A DNA stretch of 64,000 bases from Channa striata (Eukaryota > Chordata > Actinopteri > Anabantiformes > Channidae), in NCBI GenBank assembly GCA_033026295.1, contig CM065178.1, positions 24,629,781 through 24,693,780 on the forward strand. Reading direction: 5' to 3'. The position numbers and the translations under genes are program-made. Positions within the stretch are counted from its first letter, which is position 1. The number at the start of each line of letters is the position of its first letter. Below the pieces are notes generated by a model. It was not told the origin of the DNA. It was given only the letters and a program-made list of their open reading frames with translations, and searched no databases. Of the stretch, positions 59,601 to 63,200 are shown one piece after another.

Positions 59601-60287
59601 AGTCAGCACAGACCTGGAACTGGAAGGAGTCGCTGCTCGTACTCCTGCCAAAGTGGTGGTACCAGACGGTGCCGTCGTCGACGTCCTGCTGAGTAAAAGA
59701 GGTGGTGGCCGTGAAGCCTCGTTCATCGACCAGCGAGGGATGCGAACCTTCCAGCGGGCCGTCGGCTGGCATGGACATCAGCACCAGCTCACCTGGACGG
59801 AGACGGCAGAGGTTAGATCGCACATCACTGGAAGAGCCCGGAATACACATGACGGTATAAATTTCGGCTGAAGTGCCGTGATTCAGTGATTTGTAAGAAA
59901 TGCTCTCGTGCAGACAAGACTCGTGCTGATGAAGTCGATCAAATATTATTTATATTCAAGCTGAAGTGGCTAATTTGATGTGAGATGCTCCTTCTGATAA
60001 ATTCCTGAGTCGACGTCATTTTGAAAACTTACAACGACACAGTTAAGCCTCTCACGGAAAGCACCATCTTCCAGATCTCGGGGCTTTAAATTGAATGAAA
60101 CGTGTCTGAGTATTGGTGAGAGCGTACCGTGCTTTGGTTGTCCGTCCGCGGTGGGGATGGTGTAGACTATGTTGTCAGTGCTGACTCCTTTGTAGTCAAA
60201 GTGCAGGTTCTTTTGATGCAGTCGCACAATCCCTCCTTCCTTCACCCAGGTCACTGGCACAGACAGCATGTGAGGAGCGCTGGCCAC
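11277..60287 (-). CDS. fras1: fras1, Fraser extracellular matrix complex subunit 1 (C-terminal two thirds, 45 exons)
   Basis: Type I membrane / extracellular matrix protein of the Fraser complex (FRAS1, FREM1, FREM2), which anchors embryonic epidermis to dermis below the lamina densa. Joined exons give 2687 residues plus stop with no internal stop. Visible residues 1-1240 are about ten CSPG repeats, 1240-1847 are five Calx-beta domains, 1848-2582 are the conserved membrane-proximal region, 2583-2604 the transmembrane helix, and 2605-2687 the tail ending GTEV. All introns are GT-AG and every split codon closes. CSPG repeats divided among many 33-264 bp exons fit FRAS1 and not FREM2, and the region from exon 34 onward is close to what I know of vertebrate FRAS1. 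The 5' part is outside the window. Introns of 300-700 bp at 11859-12344, 12492-12818, 16497-16861, 25149-25750, 32700-33230, 46941-47585 and 59793-60127 hold nothing I recognise. Confidence 0.95.
11529..11594 (-). other. fras1: fras1 single transmembrane helix
   Basis: About 22 hydrophobic residues (VGGGVAAVTLLVLALLASCF and LF) followed at once by a basic stop-transfer cluster, RRCRRSAKKK. This is the only membrane span in the visible protein, so the long repeat region is extracellular. Confidence 0.93.
12345..12491 (-). CDS. fras1: fras1 exon 44 of window: membrane-proximal region
   Basis: Visible residues 2446-2494, 49 whole codons: DRKQPDVCDNFFHDVPFEAR, FASDIPELQPMTGMPGVDGF and MRVDALYK. 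Acceptor ctgtacag, donor TACAAG|GTGCGT. Confidence 0.95.
12819..13024 (-). CDS. fras1: fras1 exon 43 of window: membrane-proximal region
   Basis: Visible residues 2377-2445: QTLYGRVLWNPEQNLNAAYK, LQLEKVYLCTGRDGYVPFFD and CIQPNKNLKHRFLLL. Acceptor gtctgcag, donor CTTCTG|GTACAA. Confidence 0.95.
13118..13284 (-). CDS. fras1: fras1 exon 42 of window: membrane-proximal region, weak donor
   Basis: Visible residues 2321-2376: FLVPIAFQQTNRPVPVVYSL, NTEFQLCNNDKVFMMDPATA and MAEMDYKGAFSM. The only donor giving the correct phase and family sequence is ATGG|GTGCGA, a poor consensus. Reading through it reaches a TAA within about 30 bases. The downstream intron is only 93 bp. Confidence 0.9.
13395..13511 (-). 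CDS. fras1: fras1 exon 41 of window: membrane-proximal region
   Basis: Visible residues 2282-2320: KDYSGEYTVFLIPCTVQPTQ then PWIDPGDKPLSCTAHAPE. Found by splice phase and translation, since no long open frame marks it. Acceptor tttcacag, donor GAGAA|GTACAT; the split Lys codon is completed by exon 42. Confidence 0.93.
13807..13966 (-). CDS. fras1: fras1 exon 40 of window: membrane-proximal region
   Basis: Visible residues 2229-2281: QFVLDHHTLPGHKSHLMAPD, HLGGIEFDMQLLWSAQTFDS and QLWRATSSYS. Acceptor ctctgcag, donor AGCCG|GTCAGT, leaving two bases of an Arg codon. Confidence 0.94.
14061..14168 (-). CDS. fras1: fras1 exon 39 of window: membrane-proximal region
   Basis: Visible residues 2193-2228: IQTDSVLSGRLQIIRIYIRE then DGRLVIEFKTHAKFR. 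Acceptor gcctgtag, donor AGAG|GTCAGC. Confidence 0.94.
14433..14583 (-). CDS. fras1: fras1 exon 38 of window: membrane-proximal region
   Basis: Visible residues 2143-2192: VRDSAQSFLTVQVPLYVSYI, YVTAPRGWASLEHHTEMEFS and FLYDTVLWRT. Acceptor ttttaccag, donor ACAG|GTCAGA. Confidence 0.95.
14691..14905 (-). CDS. fras1: fras1 exon 37 of window: membrane-proximal region
   Basis: Visible residues 2071-2142: ESGFLDDLSYDSISLGPGYD, SIQLYKHLNLKSCIWTFDAY and YDMTELIDVCGGSVTADFQ. Very strong match to the known FRAS1/FREM2 block. Acceptor gttgacag, donor TTCCAG|GTACTG. Confidence 0.95.
15123..15283 (-). CDS. fras1: fras1 exon 36 of window: membrane-proximal region
   Basis: Visible residues 2017-2070: IHISVQIPHQDGMLPLVSTM, PLHNLHFLLSESIYRQQHVC and SNLVTLKELQGLS. 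Acceptor ctgtttag, donor CTCAG|GTCAGT. Confidence 0.94.
15349..15655 (+). repeat. Dispersed percomorph-type repeat (uninterrupted copy)
   Basis: Lies in the 437-bp intron between exons 35 and 36 and fills about 70% of it. It has AATTCAATTTCAATTTAACT at the start, CTCAAGGCACTTTGCGTAAT, the GAAAAACTCCCTTTAACGGA centre and AGAACCAGGCTCAGGGTGG near the end. It serves as the empty-site reference for the hAT insertion at 1986-3076. Confidence 0.8.
15721..15953 (-). CDS. fras1: fras1 exon 35 of window: membrane-proximal region
   Basis: Visible residues 1940-2016: VLDGIYFSRRFHVRCVAQAR, GTPLRSNIVTIGTEGSICHT and SFIATLKYLDVKHKEHPN. Donor AATCG|GTGAGC. The downstream intron contains a dispersed repeat. 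Confidence 0.94.
16221..16496 (-). CDS. fras1: fras1 exon 34 of window: start of membrane-proximal region
   Basis: Visible residues 1848-1939, 92 whole codons: VVSLADYDHVQEVIKEGSKK, a Cys-containing patch PLVCVTPCDPHYPKYPVMKE with a third Cys in HCEEAG, a sequon (NQT), then FSWEVAAPTD. This block is shared by FRAS1 and FREM proteins and has no assigned biochemical activity. Acceptor ttctcag, donor CACATG|GTGAGA. Confidence 0.94.
16862..17049 (-). CDS. fras1: fras1 exon 33 of window: Calx-beta 5, second half
   Basis: Visible residues 1785-1847: MDHILFKVEILSNEDREWHE then SFSLVLGPDDPVEAVLG. The acidic site is degenerate compared with domains 1-4 (NED-x(3)-HESF). MATVTILDQE is the terminal strand. 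Donor CTATT|GTAAGA. Confidence 0.93.
17145..17345 (-). CDS. fras1: fras1 exon 32 of window: Calx-beta 5, first half
   Basis: Visible residues 1718-1784: PTIEFEQASYQVREPPGPDG, EVLNIKVIRRGDLDRTSKIR and GVDYNPKSRVLKFTPG. Acceptor cttccag, donor CCAG|GTGAGT. Confidence 0.94.
17542..17698 (-). CDS. fras1: fras1 exon 31 of window: Calx-beta 4, second half
   Basis: Visible residues 1666-1717. VKNCTVHINDDSVFEPEEEF is a very clear Calx-beta calcium motif; VSDIVTITITNDED is the last strand and acidic end. NCT is a sequon. Confidence 0.94.
17777..17982 (-). CDS. fras1: fras1 exon 30 of window: Calx-beta 4, first half
   Basis: Visible residues 1597-1665: IPSMQFEKSAYTVKETDGVL, HIPVIRAGDLSFKSSARCFT and VTFLKGEK. 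Acceptor ctcccag, donor GAGAAG|GTATTA. The 78-bp intron after it is among the shortest of the gene. Confidence 0.93.
18147..18294 (-). CDS. fras1: fras1 exon 29 of window: Calx-beta 3, end
   Basis: Visible residues 1548-1596. IMDDIQNPSIEGPESFIVFL is the acidic motif with a slightly longer loop than in the other four domains; SVVITDTFQD closes the domain. Acceptor tgttacag, donor GACA|GTATGT. Confidence 0.92.
18480..18640 (-). CDS. fras1: fras1 exon 28 of window: Calx-beta 3, middle
   Basis: Visible residues 1494-1547. TIEIPVLRHGSDLSSVTSVW then PGVDYIPSSKKVEFKPGKTE, the 'gvDY.p....v.F.pG' strand pattern of Calx-beta. Acceptor attccag, donor GAGCAG|GTAAGA. Confidence 0.93.
18860..19204 (-). 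CDS. fras1: fras1 exon 27 of window: end of Calx-beta 2, start of Calx-beta 3
   Basis: Visible residues 1379-1493. It continues Calx-beta 2 with LIDDSEYELSEEFELVL as its acidic motif, and opens Calx-beta 3 with VSLGNGTFTFSEDAG. At 345 bp it is the longest internal coding exon here. Donor GCGG|GTATGA. Confidence 0.94.
19205..19974 (-). other. fras1 intron, exons 26-27
   Basis: 770 bp between Calx-beta exons. Apart from AT-rich stretches I recognise nothing in it. Confidence 0.8.
19975..20221 (-). CDS. fras1: fras1 exon 26 of window: end of Calx-beta 1, start of Calx-beta 2
   Basis: Visible residues 1297-1378. INDDKVFEGTESFHVEL carries the acidic calcium-site pattern DD-x(3)-E-x(2)-E-x-F, then EPTLQFDKKIYHVNESTGFI opens the second Calx-beta domain. 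Acceptor attcgcag, donor AAAG|GTGAGG. Confidence 0.94.
20460..20628 (-). CDS. fras1: fras1 exon 25 of window: Calx-beta domain 1, first half
   Basis: Visible residues 1240-1296. YNVSEKAGTVAVTVKRTGNL is the Calx-beta opening, where the family has a Glu-containing loop before paired strands; the exon ends with QQDYVEYAGQ, matching the family 'D[FY].....' strand. NVS is an N-glycosylation sequon. Confidence 0.93.
20772..20931 (-). CDS. fras1: fras1 exon 24 of window: last CSPG repeat, second half
   Basis: Visible residues 1187-1239: DINLGLIRYVLHHENVQETM, DTFKFLVKDSKPNVVSDNVF and HIQWSLISFEHK. It closes the CSPG array and leads into the Calx-beta region. Donor AAAAG|GTCTGC, with a non-A at intron position 3. 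Confidence 0.92.
20932..22181 (-). other. fras1 intron, exons 23-24
   Basis: 1250 bp separating the halves of the last CSPG repeat. No repeat ends, RNA genes or extra exons seen. Confidence 0.8.
22182..22332 (-). CDS. fras1: fras1 exon 23 of window: last CSPG repeat, first half
   Basis: Visible residues 1137-1186: ATNLITKKELLTMDPDTEDK, LVYEITTEPKHGFLESKL and TTFTQ. Acceptor tctctcag, donor ACAAG|GTACAG. The downstream intron (20932-22181) holds nothing recognised. Confidence 0.92.
22333..23393 (-). other. fras1 intron, exons 22-23
   Basis: 1061 bp with no feature that I recognise. Confidence 0.8.
23394..23507 (-). CDS. fras1: fras1 exon 22 of window: inter-repeat strand
   Basis: Visible residues 1099-1136: IVTAAPQKFKIDILPVDDGT and PRIVTNLGLQWLEYMDNK. 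It links two CSPG repeats. Symmetric exon of 38 codons; donor AACAAG|GTACAA. Confidence 0.92.
23508..24920 (-). other. fras1 intron, exons 21-22
   Basis: 1413 bp. It holds several CA runs, the longest (24884-24915) lying against the donor of exon 21. Otherwise nothing recognised. Confidence 0.8.
24884..24915. repeat. (CA)16 microsatellite at the exon 21 donor
   Basis: Sixteen CA units on the plus strand, read as (UG)16 in the fras1 pre-mRNA. The run starts only six bases into the intron after the donor GTAACT. Confidence 0.96.
24921..25148 (-). CDS. fras1: fras1 exon 21 of window: CSPG repeat, core and end
   Basis: Visible residues 1023-1098: AESIVFTVVQAPRHGAIERT, YRQTSSFTMDDVYQNRLSYN and DRFTFTVADGTNLLFMVED. 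Symmetric exon of 76 codons. Its donor AAGGAG|GTAACT runs straight into 16 TG units in the transcript (24884-24915). Confidence 0.93.
25751..25891 (-). CDS. fras1: fras1 exon 20 of window: CSPG repeat, first part
   Basis: Visible residues 976-1022: VAQTFYITIKPVDDSLPLLQ, then GMRVQEGVRKTITEFELKAT and DADTE. Both boundaries are phase 0, so it is a symmetric exon of 47 codons. Confidence 0.93.
25892..27567 (-). other. fras1 intron, exons 19-20
   Basis: 1676 bp with no recognised element other than a run of about 13 G residues at 26996-27008. Confidence 0.75.
27568..27692 (-). CDS. fras1: fras1 exon 19 of window: CSPG repeat, second half
   Basis: Visible residues 934-975: TRIDTFTQADLVSRSVQYVH, then KHADQFSFSVSDGTNE, a textbook CSPG second half. 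Acceptor tgatttag, donor AACGAG|GTAAGT, a perfect consensus donor. Confidence 0.93.
27950..28075. repeat. Minisatellite, 19-20 bp unit, six copies
   Basis: GGTACCGTAG recurs at 27950, 27969, 27988, 28008, 28027 and 28047 (steps 19, 19, 20, 19, 20). Two spacer types, CTCCTCTCT (and its variant CCCCTCTCT) and ATTCTCCTCT, are mixed among the copies. Confidence 0.93.
30219..30246. repeat. (GT)14 microsatellite
   Basis: Fourteen GT units in a fras1 intron. Confidence 0.95.
30692..30871 (-). CDS. fras1: fras1 exon 18 of window: CSPG repeat, first half
   Basis: Visible residues 874-933: DRLPPSVVVNKGLVLDENTM, LQLSASDQDSEPAELIFRVD and KQPSLGHLEHASNPG. Acceptor ttctccag, donor CCAG|GTAGGC. Confidence 0.93.
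30872..32579 (-). other. fras1 intron, exons 17-18, with purine-rich tract
   Basis: 1708 bp. Positions about 31011-31350 are strongly purine-rich on the plus strand, starting from an A17 run, so the transcript is pyrimidine-rich there. No gene or named repeat recognised. Confidence 0.7.
32580..32699 (-). CDS. fras1: fras1 exon 17 of window: CSPG repeat, end
   Basis: Visible residues 834-873: LLQYSHEKGEKGGSLFFKFN then LVDPEGNKLIDQSFFISVLE. It completes the repeat begun by exon 16. Acceptor ccttgcag, donor CTCG|GTAGGG. Confidence 0.92.
33231..33419 (-). CDS. fras1: fras1 exon 16 of window: CSPG repeat, main part
   Basis: Visible residues 771-833. SSSKITEQNLKGTDVDSDNL, LRYVLTKDPPVGKLQL and VQSFTQDDVNKG together make most of a CSPG repeat. 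Acceptor attttag, donor AAAG|GTGCCG. The upstream intron is almost entirely an LTR-like repeat. Confidence 0.92.
33607..35842 (+). mobile_element. LTR-like repeat, copy 2 (fills most of a fras1 intron)
   Basis: Relative of 7449-9884, also on the plus strand and so antisense to fras1. It begins TGTAGCATCCATTTCTGTGT, has TATAAAGG at about 34669 followed by a (TCTCCTTC)n tract (34754-34826), and near its 3' end TGGTGCCCCCACTTTGAGG in the place of a primer-binding site. The first 600 and last 400 bases match copy 1 closely while the middle differs. No open frame of note. Confidence 0.6.
34754..34826. repeat. (TCTCCTTC)n microsatellite
   Basis: About nine 8-bp units, homopyrimidine on the plus strand, just downstream of the TATA box of LTR-like copy 2. 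The matching position of copy 1 lacks it. Confidence 0.92.
36003..36266 (-). CDS. fras1: fras1 exon 15 of window: CSPG repeat, second half
   Basis: Visible residues 683-770. KLRRRQFYSQPLENGRVLAQ, then GSTFTYQDVLDRLLVYTPE as the core and DEMAFTLTNGIYTHTGRLEF as the end. Acceptor ccccgcag, donor CTCAG|GTGAGA. Confidence 0.92.
38010..38124 (+). repeat. Direct repeat arm A flanking exon 14
   Basis: 115 bp beginning GGCTCACCCCGCTGACCAAT, about 93% identical by eye to 39562-39677. Confidence 0.88.
38185..38246. repeat. (TGTGTGTC)n microsatellite
   Basis: Nearly eight uniform 8-bp units. Confidence 0.93.
38374..38424. repeat. GT-rich compound microsatellite
   Basis: GT runs separated by single GA units. 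Confidence 0.92.
38813..38969 (-). CDS. fras1: fras1 exon 14 of window: CSPG repeat, first half
   Basis: Visible residues 631-682. SVSSIHVEENSGVVITNSSL and SVHDQDTPENEILFTIIRIP form the CSPG opening. The acceptor is a tandem CAG-CAG, so the exon may also start three bases later (end 38966) with loss of one Gln. A near-identical 115-bp direct repeat lies in each flanking intron. Confidence 0.9.
39562..39677 (+). repeat. Direct repeat arm B flanking exon 14
   Basis: Partner of 38010-38124. The shared core includes CTGACCAATCAGAGAAGAGC and TTTAGTAAGATTTGTAGCTT. The homology stops on both sides, so this is a dispersed element or small segmental copy. Confidence 0.88.
39827..40017 (-). CDS. fras1: fras1 exon 13 of window: CSPG repeat, second half
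   Basis: Visible residues 567-630: GSDGGSKVVTPDVPFSVDDL, then FYVQDSQRKAQTKQDVFSFY and ISDGYSQTEAFHVEIDIQ. The core is less canonical than in neighbouring repeats. Acceptor tcgaccag, donor ATCCAG|GTAACG. Confidence 0.9.
40018..42907 (-). other. fras1 intron, exons 12-13
   Basis: 2890 bp. I recognise no element, RNA or exon. The next exon upstream joins in the correct phase, so no coding sequence need be missing. Confidence 0.7.
42908..43040 (-). CDS. fras1: fras1 exon 12 of window: CSPG repeat, first half
   Basis: Visible residues 523-566: VPEGGRVQLSTNHIIVSDLD then TPRKDLLVWLVSPPKYG, a standard CSPG opening. Acceptor ttgtctag, donor AGAG|GTGAGA. Confidence 0.9.
43700..44705 (+). mobile_element. 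Truncated Tc1/mariner transposon
   Basis: Besides the transposase remnant it retains typical non-coding parts of this teleost Tc1 group: AACAGGTGCACTAGAGCGGC ahead of the gene, and after it TGAGTTGCTGCAATGAAATG and CCAGTCCATATTGTTGTGGA. Neither terminal inverted repeat is present, so both ends are eroded. The left limit is approximate. Confidence 0.85.
43942..44471 (+). pseudogene. Broken Tc1 transposase
   Basis: Starts MRRHLDPTEVAQAGCIARIF, then an N-terminal helix-turn-helix block with SPSTVS, a TAA, and AWRRFQEAGRYSKGAGQGRR. A large internal deletion removes the first catalytic Asp. The C-terminal part reads HDEILEPTVRLYSGAVGPGF, HDNARPRVA (second catalytic Asp), an in-frame TGA, then DLSPIEHLWDIM (Glu of the DDE triad) and TVQELSDALVQIWEDTPQDS. 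Stops and deletion rule out function. Confidence 0.9.
44764..44926 (-). CDS. fras1: fras1 exon 11 of window: CSPG repeat, end
   Basis: Visible residues 468-522: YITSLETGSQPVTDVFHFVV then YDGDNNRLDNQMCTITITSV, the closing strands of a CSPG repeat. Acceptor tttcaacag, donor ATCAAG|GTTGTC, which is weaker than its neighbours. A truncated Tc1 transposon ends about 60 bases into the downstream intron. Confidence 0.9.
44927..46290 (-). other. fras1 intron, exons 10-11
   Basis: 1364 bp, nothing recognised. Confidence 0.8.
46291..46442 (-). CDS. fras1: fras1 exon 10 of window: CSPG repeat, middle
   Basis: Visible residues 418-467. Starts DSTSPDEQIRIQLVSVPMYG and ends with SSFTMEDVNQDRI, the CSPG core. 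Acceptor tcctgtag, donor ATCAG|GTATCC, leaving two bases of an Arg codon. Confidence 0.9.
46693..46940 (-). CDS. fras1: fras1 exon 9 of window: CSPG repeat, second half plus linker
   Basis: Visible residues 335-417. DTFTFSDITRNVLLYRHAG and ITFSVSDGISMASTVVKVVV complete a CSPG repeat; a Gly/Arg-rich linker (GAGGDGPRRDP) leads into the next. Donor TATACC|GTGAGT. Confidence 0.92.
47586..47714 (-). CDS. fras1: fras1 exon 8 of window: CSPG repeat, first half
   Basis: Visible residues 292-334. GQQLAVSDADTAPDELEFEL carries the D-x-D-x-x-x-D spacing seen in CSPG repeats; EAPLHGELIKTG follows. Acceptor tgcggtag, donor AACG|GTGAGG. Confidence 0.9.
47883..48014 (-). CDS. fras1: fras1 exon 7 of window: end of one CSPG repeat, start of the next
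   Basis: Visible residues 248-291. Starts VSDGEHTTPELDFAVLLLS, the terminal strand of a CSPG repeat, then NHQQPPVFLVLDPLLEVSLG begins the next. Acceptor gtctcag, donor CCATAG|GTCAGA. Confidence 0.88.
   Translation of the reverse strand, partial: CQMANTQLQSWTLLFCCCRTISSRPYFWFWTRSWRSAWEDRLP
48015..49765 (-). other. fras1 intron, exons 6-7, with purine-rich tract
   Basis: 1751 bp. A GT microsatellite lies at 48980-49014. From about 49180 to 49720 the plus strand is very purine-rich, so the transcript has about 540 bases of pyrimidine-rich sequence just downstream of the microexon donor, ending in a (CCT)n-like run near 49711-49735. Confidence 0.75.
48980..49014. repeat. GT microsatellite
   Basis: GT run interrupted by single CT and TT units. 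Confidence 0.93.
49766..49798 (-). CDS. fras1: fras1 exon 6 of window: 33-bp microexon
   Basis: Only 33 bases, encoding LPETLSIYFT between split codons. It joins exon 5 (...YSFIG) to exon 7 (VSDGEH...), giving a continuous CSPG end 'FIG-LPETLSIYFT-VSDG'. Acceptor ccccaacag, donor TTACAG|GTAAAT. Both phases fit only if the exon is included or both neighbours are joined directly: its length is a multiple of three, so skipping would remove 11 residues in frame. Confidence 0.82.
49799..51716 (-). other. fras1 intron, exons 5-6
   Basis: 1918 bp. The only clear structure is (CA)29 at 50602-50659. Confidence 0.75.
50602..50659. repeat. (CA)29 microsatellite
   Basis: 58 bp of pure CA, the longest perfect dinucleotide run in the window. 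Confidence 0.96.
51717..51854 (-). CDS. fras1: fras1 exon 5 of window: CSPG core
   Basis: Visible residues 191-236. Starts GAIEHRDRPYKAVRHFTQAD; FTQADVNNGKIIYRPP is the CSPG core motif. Acceptor gatttcag, donor TCATCG|GTGAGA, ending with one base of a Gly codon completed by the 33-bp exon 6. Confidence 0.88.
51855..54154 (-). other. fras1 intron, exons 4-5
   Basis: 2300 bp without recognised elements, except tandem TACCTGCGTG units at 54111-54140 next to the exon 4 donor. Confidence 0.75.
54155..54269 (-). CDS. fras1: fras1 exon 4 of window: CSPG repeat, first part
   Basis: Visible residues 153-190, starting ALEDRVTEITPSALSFVDSE; the SFVDSETPSEKLIYNITKP stretch is a typical CSPG first half with an N-glycosylation sequon (NIT). 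Donor is CAAG|GTGAGC. A second consensus donor 21 bases further into the intron (exon boundary at 54134) would add seven residues in frame. Confidence 0.88.
54270..55246 (-). other. fras1 intron, exons 3-4, containing a hairpin
   Basis: 977 bp. Contains the near-perfect inverted repeat at 54538-54603. Nothing else recognised. Confidence 0.75.
54538..54603. repeat. 19-bp inverted repeat / hairpin
   Basis: CTCCTCCAGATGACATCAC (54538-54556) pairs with GTGAGGTCATCTGGAGGAG (54585-54603) with one mismatch across a 28-base loop. It could be a small palindromic MITE-like repeat or a stem-loop RNA. Confidence 0.9.
55247..55363 (-). CDS. fras1: fras1 exon 3 of window: linker to next CSPG repeat
   Basis: Visible residues 114-152: 39 whole codons starting VSTETAPGTQSDAQTFTIGV. 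It is rich in Pro and carries one Cys (APSCDLQIT). Acceptor gctgcag, donor ATCACG|GTGAGC. It follows the largest wholly visible intron (4250 bp). Confidence 0.86.
55364..59613 (-). other. fras1 intron, exons 2-3
   Basis: 4250 bp. Has the GTGACCCG/GTGACCG minisatellite (59418-59476) and a purine-rich stretch around 58690-58870. I looked for further CSPG exons and found none; exon 2 joins exon 3 in phase. Confidence 0.75.
59418..59476. repeat. Minisatellite, 9-10 bp unit
   Basis: Two 10-bp units GTGTGACCCG are followed by four 9-bp units of GTGTGACCG, 140 bases from the exon 2 donor. Confidence 0.93.
59614..59792 (-). CDS. fras1: fras1 exon 2 of window: CSPG repeat, second half
   Basis: Visible residues 54-113. 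Contains the CSPG signature TTSFTQQDVDDGTVWYHHFG, followed by SDSFQFQ. Acceptor cgtccag, donor TTCCAG|GTCTGT. It begins with two bases completing the Gly codon opened by exon 1 and ends in phase 0. Confidence 0.9.
60128..60287 (-). CDS. fras1: fras1 exon 1 of window: CSPG repeat, first half
   Basis: Visible residues 1-53, starting VASAPHMLSVPVTWVKEGG. The 'VKEGG' followed by a strand-rich stretch is the usual opening of a CSPG repeat. Acceptor is tgttccag, donor CACG|GTACGC. The exon starts in phase 0 and ends with one base of a Gly codon. A short TG run lies just upstream of the acceptor. This is the most 5' fras1 exon I can find. Confidence 0.88.
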
Positions 60288-63200
60288 CTGGAACACACAC
60301 ACACGCAACACAGGAAGTTGCTTTCTTTCTTTAAAGTGCACAAATGATAAATGCTGAAAAGCCGTCGGAGTAAAGCCTGCAGTGAGCTCCACCAATCGGA
60401 TGGCTTTCCCGCTCTCAGAAATGAGTTTGGAGAATCTGACTTATTTTTGTAAAGCTGTATTGATCTGTGACCCAGGAACTCACTCGCTCTTCCTCCACAG
60501 CGGAGAACAAAGAGCGGGATCAGCTCCGGAGAGCCGCAGAGCGGTCGGATGAGTCAGTGCGGCTCGAGGGACGATGCTGCTGTCAGGGAGGTGCCCGAAC
60601 TGGACCTCTCACTGTCTAAATAAAACCCGCTACGACAGCCGGCAAACAAAAGCCCTACAGTATGTCAAACATATCCAATATGGAGCTGAAATATGAAAAA
60701 AAACCTTTGGATATTTCCTGGGCACCTCCGGACAAAGTGAAAGAAAATTTCATACAAATATAAAATGCCCCGAAACCAATTAGGGGACAGGAAATGATAG
60801 ATCATACACAACAAACAAAGATGACAGGGTTTGTCAGTGAATGACACGCGCTGCTGTAAGGAACAGACATGGTCACAAATTCTGCTTCTGTCTCCATCAT
60901 AAAAACTAAAGATTAAATGTTCATGGTTTGATTAAGATGTGTTGATTCATTTAATTCAACTGATCCAGCCACTTTGGAAGATGGAATTTGTGCAGCTGTT
61001 TGGCCCTCGCACCCTGATGTGACGTGTTACACGGAAAAGGGGTCGTTACAGACTGATGAGTAAATCATCGGTTTACATGGGTTCATGACGACCAACGGCT
61101 TTATAACGTCAGTAATAAAACGAAAACATCAGAAAACGTTCTGGAAAAATAGCGACCGTTAGCGGTTAACTGCTCTACAGTGCAGAGTAATTCGAGAAGC
61201 GATTTTGCCGCCTGTGAATCTTCCCTTTTCTTGTGTCAGATCAGCCTTTGCCGGTTCCTCATAAAGTTTTTAGGTGAACTCACATGTGCTTTGGAAAAAA
61301 CCGTGCGGCAGTAGGTGGTAAAAGATGAGAGGAGCGGGCGAGCGCGAGCGCGTGCACATGTGTGATTGTCTGTGTTTGCTGATAACAACCTGCCGACCAT
61401 CTGTGGCTCTGCAGCTGCCTCCATGATCCAAATCACACCATGTCAGCGGAGCAGCGGCGGGAAAAGAATCGCAGCCGAGCAGCGGATTGCCGAGGAACAG
61501 AAAACACATAAGTCAGCATGGCAGGCTTTTAACTCAGAGGACCACATCGTCCAGGAGATTATCAGACTCTCCAGATGAACACCAAGGTCTCTCAAGGACA
61601 CACACACACACACACACCACAAAATAAAAGAGGTCAGGGCCCTTTTTGATTCTACCAGTTTGTCAATTGTCCTGATTTCCCCAGACTTGTAACTCGTTGT
61701 CCTGCAGCTACACACTCGTAGTTGGTCATTTTCTTTTTTTTCCCCTTGGAAAACACAGAAAACGAATGAGATTTTCACAGTCAGATCTGTGGCGGCACAT
61801 TAAATAGACGCTCTAATCTCCTTCAGACAGGTGCGAGGAAAATGAAATGTTCATGCAAATTTACCTGCTTTTTGTCCTGTGGGAAGCAAGACGCTGAATT
61901 GTCTTTATGTCAATTTAGACGTACAAGATAGAAAGGACAGAAGAGAAGAGCAAGAGGGGGAACCAGAATCTACGCAAGTCACTCAGTCCTTTCACTGACT
62001 GTCAGTCAGCATGTACTGAACGTGTCCAACTCCACCGGCCTGCTTGGGCCTGCTGCTCCATACGCAGTGAAACAATAATTCTCAAATAGAATAAATATCA
62101 CGCTCCCCTGGTGTGTGAAGTGCTCCTAACTAAAAGTGAGTCGAGGATTTGAATTTAACTTTAACTTTATGTGCACAGAGACAGAGAGGGAGGGAACGCC
62201 AAGTTCACGTGGATTGAAGTGGACCCTGCGTTCAATGATCCCCATTTGAACACACACTTCACCACAAATTCACCAGCTTTCTGTCTGAAAATCGAGCCGT
62301 AGACTGGATGTTTTCACCCCGTGGAGTCAATGAGGATCCTGTCTGTAGACAGGACAAACTCTGCACCACACGCCAAACAGTGAAATGACTGCGAGCCCGC
62401 TGACTCCGAGTGCCGCCGACGTGTCAAATAAGTCTTTTAAATGAGGCCGTGGAGGGACGAACTGACACTAAACCTGCCTGCGCCTGTTTTAGAGAAACGA
62501 TTTCTGTCTCACAAGTGATTCGTTTTAGAAAAAAGGAGTTACTTATTATGAAAGGAGTCAAGTTACTGTAACGTGGGGGAGTAAAATTCAGAGAAGCCTA
62601 TGTGATATGTGGCAAATGTATTTCTTAGTTTTGAATCTCACGCGTCACCACGTAAATGTCAGCGACTGAGCAGCAAAAACGTGGACCAACTCGAACGTGG
62701 CTGCTCTGATTTTGTGACGTTACAGACAGAAGACGTGAGAACGAAGGAAAAAAACACTAGAGACGTGACGTGAACCTGAAAGGAAACACCAGCCGGACAG
62801 TGACGGTCACACCACAGATCAGGCTGGAAGGGAGACAGTTTCCCAAAAGAAAAGGTTTGTGCCGCTTTAGTGTGAATGAGCGGAGCAGATGTGACGGGTC
62901 ATCGTCAGCCCACCTCTGCTTGCGAACGCGATCTATAGCCATAAAAACAGTCTCGTGCTTCGAACTGTGCTGCAGTGGGACGTAGCTCAAATATTACGTG
63001 ACCTCTCACGTCCATTTGTGATCGTGTCTATAGTGTAGACAGGACATGTTGGCAGTATTTTTAGGATACGTGGAGGCCGTTAATTCTGTAGAAACTCACC
63101 AGTTATTCATCCAGTATCATATCAAAAACCTGCCCATAAAAAAATGTCAGCGTTACACCCGTAAATCCTTGAGAATTGTCGTTATCTAAAATGTTAAACA

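Noticed and set aside
11277..60287. Identification of the gene as frem2
   Set aside because: FREM2 also has CSPG and Calx-beta domains, a transmembrane helix and a PDZ ligand, but its CSPG repeats are mostly in one very large exon. Here they are split into many short exons, and the tail matches FRAS1.
62757..62990. Possible further upstream fras1 exon
   Set aside because: No CSPG, VWC or furin-like motif and no acceptor/donor pair in a compatible phase; the plus-strand frame there is equally uninformative.
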